In this document: one piece after another, positions 28,330-32,500 of the stretch
Layout of the letters: every line of letters starts with the position of its first letter
How positions within the stretch are numbered: the stretch's first letter is position 1
NCBI GenBank assembly: GCA_963575745.1
Contig: CAUYUJ010017658.1
Coordinates: forward strand, 186,388-218,887
Length of the DNA: 32,500 nt
Source: Prorocentrum cordatum
Lineage: Eukaryota > Sar > Dinophyceae > Prorocentrales > Prorocentraceae
Direction: 5' to 3'
Made by a program: the position numbers and the translations under genes
Notes under the pieces: generated by a model
The model's input: only the letters and a program-made list of their open reading frames with translations
What the model was told of the DNA's origin: nothing
Database searches by the model: none

Positions 28330-28790
28330 GCGGAGAGAAGAGGTGAGGGGGAGAAGGGAGGAACGGGATGAGGAAGGAAGGAGACGCTGGACGCTGTCTC
28401 TTCGAAACAAAGGCCCAACACCACAGGATGGGAAAACCACAGAAGTGAACACTCGAGAATGCAGCAACAATCGATTAACGGCGTCCTGCCAATTGCAACA
28501 TGCGCCGACGTAAGGCCGTATTGGAAAAGCATCACAGAAACGAGACGATACCATGACATAACATAAGGTAATCTAATATAACAACTTGTTGACGCATCAA
28601 ACGTGGCAAGCGTCACTACGTCACGCCGCTCCGTCGAGAACATAACTGAACACAACGAAATCCGCTGACCCTTCGGCGTGCGTGAGTCGCTGTCGTCGTC
28701 TTCGTCGTCATCGCAAAGTCCCAAGGAACTTGAGGCACAAGGAAAAGGAAGGTCGTGATCAAGTAGATTCCCTTCCCTTTTTACCTTGCT
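28330..28790. other. No gene recognised
   Basis: Includes GGCCCAACACCACA (about 28411), also present as GACCCAACACCACA at 21127, in both cases a few hundred bases past a satellite array. Also holds the second copy of the TGACGYATC repeat (about 28588). Confidence 0.45.
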
Positions 28791-28830
28791 GACGGGGGGG
28801 TGGGGGGGTTGGAGGGTTGGGGGTGCTCGC

Positions 28831-28956
28831 CGTCGCTCGGACGTCCATTTCCCGTGCATTTTTCGGTTTCGTGCGTGCTTTTTGTTGCTCGATGGTCCAG
28901 GATGGTCCTCGATGGTTCTCGCCGAGAAGAAATGCACACGTCCGAGCGATGCCAAG
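28831..28956. mobile_element. Short inverted-repeat element, copy 2 (complete)
   Basis: CGTCGCTCGGACGT (28831-28844) and ACGTCCGAGCGATG (28938-28951) are inverted arms with one mismatch. The core has GGTTTCGTGCGTG and GGTCCTCGATGG, as in 7875-8007. Confidence 0.62.
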
Positions 28957-29300
28957 GGTGGGGGGTGCAGGGGGCGGGCGGGGGGAGGGGGGGGGCCCGG
29001 TCCTGGGTCCCGGCAGGTCCCCAGAGGGGAGTCGCCGGCGGGGGTTCGGGGGAGAGCGCCAGCGGGGGACTCGGGGGAACCCGCCTGCAGGGTCGGCGGC
29101 GCCGGCCGTAAGGCCTTCGAGATAGAGTACACTGGGGCAGAGGAGAACACATCAGACTACAGGATAATACATTACTGCTAATTATCATCATCCCATGACT
29201 ACACAGCAAGCGCTCGACGCTCACCACATCAAACATTCCGGGCATTACGACGTCACGCTGGCCCCACAATGTCCGAAACGCATCCAGCAAGGCTCCGGTT
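28957..29300. other. No gene recognised
   Basis: G-run-rich stretch (28960-29100) followed by plain sequence. Minus-strand Pro-rich frames are composition effects. Confidence 0.45.
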
Positions 29301-29369
29301 GGGATCGCTCGCAGCAAAACAAATTACACCTGAGAAAACCCCAATCAATGGATGATTCGAAAATCGAAA

Positions 29370-29580
29370 CTATGGATCTTGAGGTCGATTGTGAGATCGA
29401 TAGTGGAATCGATAGTGAGGACGATTGCAAAGTCGATCGTGAGACCGAGAGTCAAATCGATACAATGAGATCGATAGTAAGATCAATCGCGAGATCGCTC
29501 ATGCGATCTCTAGTGGGATCGCTTGTGAGATCGATAGTGAGATCGATAGCGAAGAGGATAATGAGATCGATGGTGAGACC
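29370..29580. repeat. GAGATCGATAGT 12-bp minisatellite, first unit
   Basis: Twelve-base units rich in ATCGAT and GATC. Because 12 is a multiple of three, the frames stay open (Arg-Ser-Ile, Asp-Arg-Glu). Confidence 0.85.
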
Positions 29581-29854
29581 AAATGATACGAAGATCGACC
29601 AAGAACCCAAGAAACCGGTAACCTCGCCGCCCTCCGAAATCGGCCGGGAACCCAGAACCGGGAACCTGGGAACCCAGAACCGGGGACCCGGGAACCCAGC
29701 CAGCAACCAAAATCGGCGGGAATCTTTCGCCAAATCCTTCATCATCCGCGAGGACCCCTTCAGTGCAAGCACTGATTGGGGAATGTTTGATTTCATTCTA
29801 ATGAAATTGCACCTGAGAAAACCCCAATCAAATGGATGAGTTGAACATTAATAC

Positions 29855-30095
29855 TATGGATCTTGAGATCGTTTGTGAAATCGATACTGAGATCGATAGT
29901 GTAATCAATAGTAAGGACGATTGCAAGGTCGATCGTGAGACCGAGTGAAATCGATTCAATGAAATCGATAGTGAGATCGATCGCGAGATCGCTCATGCGA
30001 TCTCTAGTGAGATCACTTGTGAGATCGATAATGAAATCGACTGAGATCGATGGTGTAATGGGGTAATGAGATCGATGGTGAGACCGATCGATAAG
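29855..30095. repeat. GAGATCGATAGT 12-bp minisatellite, second unit
   Basis: Same minisatellite in the second half of the duplication, with different copy number and a few frame-breaking changes. Confidence 0.85.
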
Positions 30096-30300
30096 AAGAT
30101 CGACCTGGAACCCGGGAACCCGGGAACCTCGCCGCCCTGCGAAATCGGCCCGGAACCCGGAACCCGGAACCCGGAACCGGGAACCCGGGAACCCAGAACC
30201 GGGAACCCGGGAACCCAACCAACAACCAAAATCGGCGGGAAGCTTTCACCAAATCCTTCAACATCCGCGAGGACCCCTTCAGTGCGAGCACTGATTGGGG

Positions 30301-31035
30301 GAAAACCACACGTCCAGACGGGCAGGTTCCACGGCACGTACTCTGCCAGAACACTCCCTCAACCCTTTTCCCCCCTTCCTCGAACGCCCACCCGCGCGCG
30401 GTGGCAGATTCTCGCGGCAGTGCAACTGGATAGGAATAATCAAGGGCGACACCACCATCACCATCGCGAAGGTCCTCCTGGTGGTGTGGTCCGCCTGATT
30501 AGCGGCGTCCCGCTCAAGACATGATCTGCAATCTCCAGCTCGGGGGGGCATCGTGGACTTCCTCGCCAGAGGTGAACCGCTTGTCGTGGTGCCCTCCTCC
30601 CTCTGACCCAGAGCAGAGCAAAACCCATAGTAAACATCTGCATGTGGATGTCCGCGCGGACTAGCGAGGTCGGCGCTGGGCCATTCCCTCCCAGCACCCC
30701 CTCCCAGACGCGCAGAGAACGGAACGCCGCCCCGGGGCGTGGGGACGGGGCGCAGCGTCGACCCGAGAGATCCGCGCGAGCCTCGGGGAGTGCGGTGATG
30801 CAATTGGTTGGTCTCCGGCTCCCGAGAGGAGGCGGGAGGGGCGGAGGAGGCGGCGGAGGCGCAACCCTGGCGGGCCAGCGAAGGTGCGGTGCCAGCACGA
30901 GCTCGCGCGCCGACGGCCAATACCGCGGGGTCGGGTCAAGCAGCGCAGCGTCGAGACTCGGTGGTGGAGGGGCTCCACCTCCCGAGATTGAGCAGGGACC
31001 GACCGTCCTGGCATTCCTATATTCATACCACAAAG
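30301..31035. other. No gene recognised
   Basis: Open minus-strand frames (30458-31159) are GC-rich and Pro/Arg-rich without a recognised domain. Nothing exon-like for the proteasome gene was seen. Confidence 0.45.
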
Positions 31036-31039
31036 TGCC

Positions 31040-31385
31040 CTTCGAACCCAAACATGTTCTGAGAACAAGAACAGTGCTCTCAGAACATGCACCCGACGTG
31101 TGAAGACAAGACAGCCCCAGCCAGAAAGGCTCTGAGAACATCTCGTGGGAACCACACAAGGTTCTTACAATCCAAAAATGGTCTAAGTTCTAAGAACAGA
31201 AACCCGATGTGTGAAGACAAGACAGCCCCATCCAGAAAGGCTCTGAGAACATCTCGTGGGAGCCACAAAAGGCCCTTAGAACCCAAACATGTCATGAGAA
31301 CGAGGTGTGAAGACGAGACAGCCCCAGCCAGGAAGGCTCTGAGAACAGTTCGTGGGAGCCACAAACGGCCCTCAGAACGTCTAGC
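31040..31385. repeat. Three 96-111-bp tandem units
   Basis: GTGTGAAGACRAGACAGCCC starts at 31098, 31209 and 31305, each followed by GGCTCTGAGAACA, TCGTGGGARCCACA and GAACCCAAACATG. GTTCTGAGAAC and CTCAGAACA words can pair within and between units. Confidence 0.85.
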
Positions 31386-31572
31386 CACTGCCCGACGAGG
31401 GAGACGCCCGAGGCCGAGGAGACGCGGCGGGAGGCCTGGGCCGGCGGGCCGGCGACACCGCGCGGTGCCCGTGCATAGGAACGCGCGCCGCCTCGGTCGG
31501 AGGCGCCCGGCCTCCGGCCGGGAGGCGCACCGTGCGGAGCGCGAGCCGGGAGCGACCCGAGAGCCGCCCGCG

Positions 31573-32035
31573 AGGCGTGGGGAGCGGAAGCCCGAGGAGG
31601 GGTGCGGGGGAGGAGGCCCTCTCTCGGCGAGGGCTCGCGCCTGCCCAGCTCTGCGCTCGCGCCGCGAGCCTCCTCGCGCTGCGTCTGGCGGACGAGGGCC
31701 GCCTGCGAGGCGTGGGGAGCGGAAACCGTTGGGCCTGTCCCCCTGCAGGGGGATTTTTCGACGAAAAATAAAAGATACCCCCTAAAATAATCAAACAATA
31801 ATCCAAGAACAGTCTGGGGACAATTTTTTGAATTTTGTTGAGCCTTTTGGGGGTGTTTTTTTGGAATATTCTTACTTCTCGTCGACAATCCCCCTGTAGG
31901 GGGACACGCCCGACATAAGTGGAAGCCCGAGGAGGGATGCGGGGGAGGAGGCCCTCTCTCGGCGAGGGCTCGCGCCTGTCCAGCTCTGCGCTCGCGCTCC
32001 GGGCCTCTTCGCGCCTCCTCTGGCGGACGAGGGCA
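31573..32035. repeat. ~145-bp direct duplication split by MITE copy 5
   Basis: GAGGCGTGGGGAGCGGAAGC...GGCGGACGAGGGC (31573-31699) is repeated as 31707-31724 plus 31925-32035, with the MITE in the middle of the second copy. The first copy shows the uninterrupted target. Confidence 0.85.
31725..31917. mobile_element. TIR MITE copy 5, with empty-site paralogue
   Basis: The ends GTTGGGCCTGTCCCCCTGCA and, inverted, GTAGGGGGACACGCCCGACA match the other four copies. The intact paralogue reads AGCGGAAGCCC at 31583-31593. Here AGCGGAA (31718-31724) and AGTGGAA (31918-31924) flank the element, a 7-bp duplication with one later change. At 193 bp it is longer than its relatives (156-160 bp) because of a T-rich core. 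Confidence 0.88.
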
Positions 32036-32085
32036 GAGGCAAAGACGAGACAAGGGAGGAGGGGGGGACGAGACCCTTCAACCGC

Positions 32086-32182
32086 CCTCCTCCTCCTCCT
32101 CCTCCTCCTCCTCCTCCCCCTCCTCCTCCTCCTCCTCCTCCTCCTCCTCCTCCTCCTCCTCCTCCTCCTCCTCCTCCTCCTC
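32086..32182. repeat. (CTC)n microsatellite
   Basis: About 32 CTC units, roughly 115 bp from the end of proteasome exon A, inside the large intron. Confidence 0.95.
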
Positions 32183-32298
32183 GTCCTTCGGGGCCAGGCG
32201 AGGGATGGCGAGGACGGGGAACAAAACGGCGAGGCCTCCGGCACGGCGGGGGTGCCTCGCGCGCCGGGCCGCGCCGGGCCCGCTCCTCCATGTCCGTG

Positions 32299-32367
32299 CG
32301 GTAGCCCTGGCAGTGAACCCTCACCATGTCCACCAGGATGCGGGCGTCGGCGTTGAGGCCGGCGAAC
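32299..32367 (-). CDS. PSMA7: Proteasome alpha-4 exon A (helix 1 region)
   Basis: From 32367 the minus strand reads (x)FAGLNADARILVDMVRVHCQGYR, limited to 20 residues at a time here: FAGLNADARILVDMV, then RVHCQGYR. Proteasome alpha subunits have FAGLxADARVL(I/V) followed by a helix ending in (C/A)Q(S/G)(Y/H)R just before LTVEDP. The acceptor is AG|G at 32369-32368. The last bases (TACCG) join with the first T of exon B to give YR-LTVE as expected, but that requires a donor starting CA, which is not among the usual GT/GC/GA. If the exon continues to GACATGGAG, an AG|GA donor is available but adds residues. Upstream, the N-terminal roughly 75 residues should lie to the right of the window. Confidence 0.82.
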
Positions 32368-32382
32368 CTCTGCGCCCCGCTG

Positions 32383-32500
32383 GTCGCCCCTTCCGACGCA
32401 AGCGCCCCCCCACGAGGGAGCGGAGGAGTAAGGGGGACTCGCTCCTCCATTCTCCACTTCCCCCCCCTTCCTCCCCCTTCCTCCGCCTCCACTACCTTTT
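32383..32500. other. Sequence upstream of exon A, no gene recognised
   Basis: GC- and CCT-rich DNA. The minus-strand frame is open to the window edge, but the residues before FAGL do not fit the family (TSGAQR), so an intron is inferred here. Confidence 0.5.

Larger units (their letters stand above)
29305..30300. repeat. Tandem duplication of a ~0.5-kb unit
   Basis: CACCTGAGAAAACCCCAATC starts at 29327 and 29810 (step 483), and GGACCCCTTCAGTGC at 29752 and 30271 (step 519). Each unit holds a GAGATCGATAGT minisatellite, then GGGAACCCAGAACC repeats, then AATCGGCGGGAA...CGAGGACCCCTTC. The size difference comes from the inner minisatellites. Confidence 0.88.

Noticed and set aside
31040-31385. 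CRISPR-like array
   Set aside because: Only three units of unequal length, no uniform spacers, and the setting is eukaryotic.

Overview
The window looks like nuclear DNA of a dinoflagellate. The evidence is a relic of the dinoflagellate spliced leader (3510-3531, 19 of 22 bases), introns whose ends fit AG|GA...AG|G and AG|GC...AG|G instead of strict GT-AG, LINE-type retroelements with an APE endonuclease, reverse transcriptase (RT), RNase H and Cys/His fingers, and a GC-rich sequence packed with microsatellites, satellites and miniature transposons. I cannot name the species. No rRNA, tRNA, CRISPR array or prokaryotic operon was seen. Most long open frames are by-products of repeats whose period is a multiple of three.

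The main result is that most of the window appears to be one gene read on the minus strand: the 20S proteasome alpha-4 subunit (PSMA7/Pre6 type). Five short exons lie in N-to-C order at 32299-32367, 11545-11771, 9630-9697, 6644-6706 and 3262-3304. Three of the four joins keep frame across AG|G-type sites. The first join, about 20.5 kb apart, is less certain. The first roughly 75 residues and the C-terminal tail are not in the window or were not recognised. The introns would be about 20.5, 1.85, 2.9 and 3.3 kb.

Region by region, 1-3260 holds octamer arrays, a GC hairpin, GA microsatellites and a TCTTGG tract with a 10.6-bp period. At 3510-4690 (+) a spliced-leader relic precedes the 5' part of a LINE ORF1 with a RanBP2-type finger. 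At 4727-6152 (-) an unrecognised coding-like frame carries one in-frame stop. At 7100-8740 there are two copies of a TIR MITE, a palindrome cluster and a dispersed inverted-repeat element. At 10.9-12.4 kb lie two more MITE copies, and at 12.49-12.9 kb a long CTC tract. A 90-bp satellite (13.3-14.7 and 20.5-20.9 kb) is split by a 5.8-kb LINE (14738-20543, minus) bounded by a perfect 9-bp target duplication. Further right are a mariner-like MITE (22.4 kb), a 140-150-bp tandem family with a 204-bp insertion (23.9-25.1 kb), a 1-kb inverted-repeat composite (25.4-26.4 kb), a second branch of the 90-bp satellite (27.4-28.3 kb), a 0.5-kb tandem duplication (29.3-30.3 kb), 96-111-bp repeats (31.05-31.39 kb) and a fifth MITE whose empty-site paralogue lies next to it.

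The functional product would be a proteasome subunit. Everything else is repeat and mobile DNA, apparently carried in its introns.
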